Origin: Actibacterium pelagium
Lineage (GTDB): Bacteria > Pseudomonadota > Alphaproteobacteria > Rhodobacterales > Rhodobacteraceae
Assembly: GCF_002285415.1 (NCBI RefSeq)
Contig: NZ_NSBU01000007.1
Span: forward strand, 498,501-562,500
Direction: 5' to 3'
DNA length: 64,000 nt
Position 1 is the stretch's first letter; the number at the start of each line of letters is the position of its first letter. The notes under the pieces were generated by a model, which saw only the letters and a program-made list of their open reading frames with translations, had not been told where the DNA came from and did not search any database. Made by a program: the position numbers and the translations under genes. Of this stretch, positions 63,939 through 64,000 are shown one piece after another.

Positions 63939-64000
63939 CTAGCGCCCCAGTTCTTTCATCCCGCGTTCGATCCCTTCAAGGGTGAGGGGGACCATGCGAT
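63939..64000 (-). CDS. C-terminal end of a gene truncated by the window edge
   Basis: The frame reads ...RMVPLTLEGIERGMKELGR and stops at TAG directly before the next start codon, with GGGG as that gene's ribosome site. Identity cannot be determined from 20 residues. Confidence 0.5.
   Translation of the reverse strand, partial: RMVPLTLEGIERGMKELGR

Noticed and set aside
1-64000. CRISPR arrays, tRNA or rRNA genes, insertion sequences, att-type repeats
   Set aside because: None were recognised: no clustered repeats with spacers, no cloverleaf-like or transposase-like sequence was found by reading the gaps and proteins.

Overview
The window reads as chromosomal DNA of an alphaproteobacterium of the family Rhodobacteraceae (Roseobacter/Rhodobacter group). 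The evidence is its GC-rich coding style, ALA synthase (HemA), a valine-catabolic mmsA/mmsB cluster, an Entner-Doudoroff edd-eda pair, a separate ccmE/ccmF/ccmH cytochrome c maturation cluster, a bactofilin/LytM pair and many proteins of families typical of that group. No rRNA, tRNA, CRISPR array, insertion sequence or complete prophage was seen. Genes are densely packed, with many ATGA-type overlaps. Assignments are by eye from protein sequence and have not been checked against a database.

Layout. 1-3546: end of hemA, rodZ-like gene, ispG. 3550-5681 (minus): DsbA-like and BepA-like periplasmic proteins. 5704-12568: aminotransferase, cell-wall amidase, a small methyltransferase, mrcA (PBP1A) with a clear promoter, prfB. 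12646-17459: two membrane proteins of unknown function, bactofilin with M23 peptidase, a ferritin-like protein, Bcp peroxiredoxin. 17556-28259: AsmA-like giant protein, queA, DUF924, lpd, MFS, uvrA. 28261-36730: exported small protein, DUF2892, Crp/Fnr regulator, then valine degradation (mmsB, 3-hydroxyisobutyryl-CoA hydrolase, acyl-CoA dehydrogenase, a YbdK-type ligase, mmsA) with a divergent LysR gene and a three-site operator. 36781-46254: CBS protein, coaD, glycosyltransferase, gap, tkt, coiled-coil protein/zapA, grxD, bolA, purL. 46447-46519 (minus): a probable small RNA. 46644-54919: LysR, acyltransferase, murI, argC, and a ccm cluster interrupted by an endolysin-holin-small membrane protein cassette. 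54993-57619: enoyl-CoA hydratase, then a subtilase plus small outer-membrane protein that look like an insertion. 57927-60384: eda and edd. 60529-64000: RlmI-like methyltransferase coupled to a PIN nuclease, M48 protease, DedA protein, and ends of two further genes.

How the parts work together. Three central-carbon operons (gap, tkt, edd-eda) carry matches to one LacI-type palindrome, GTTAGCGCTAAC, suggesting one regulator for Entner-Doudoroff flux and its NADPH/NADH balance; the GAPDH itself looks NADP-adapted. Cell-envelope growth genes (rodZ, amidase, mrcA, bactofilin/LytM, zapA, murI) are scattered through the window. The most unusual items are: the lysis cassette inside the ccm cluster, which resembles the lysis module of Rhodobacteraceae gene transfer agents and has a perfect hairpin right before its start codon; the orphan sRNA with an anti-Shine-Dalgarno loop; the subtilase/outer-membrane pair, which looks like a split or broken autotransporter; and a triple 11-bp repeat resembling alphaproteobacterial LexA boxes.
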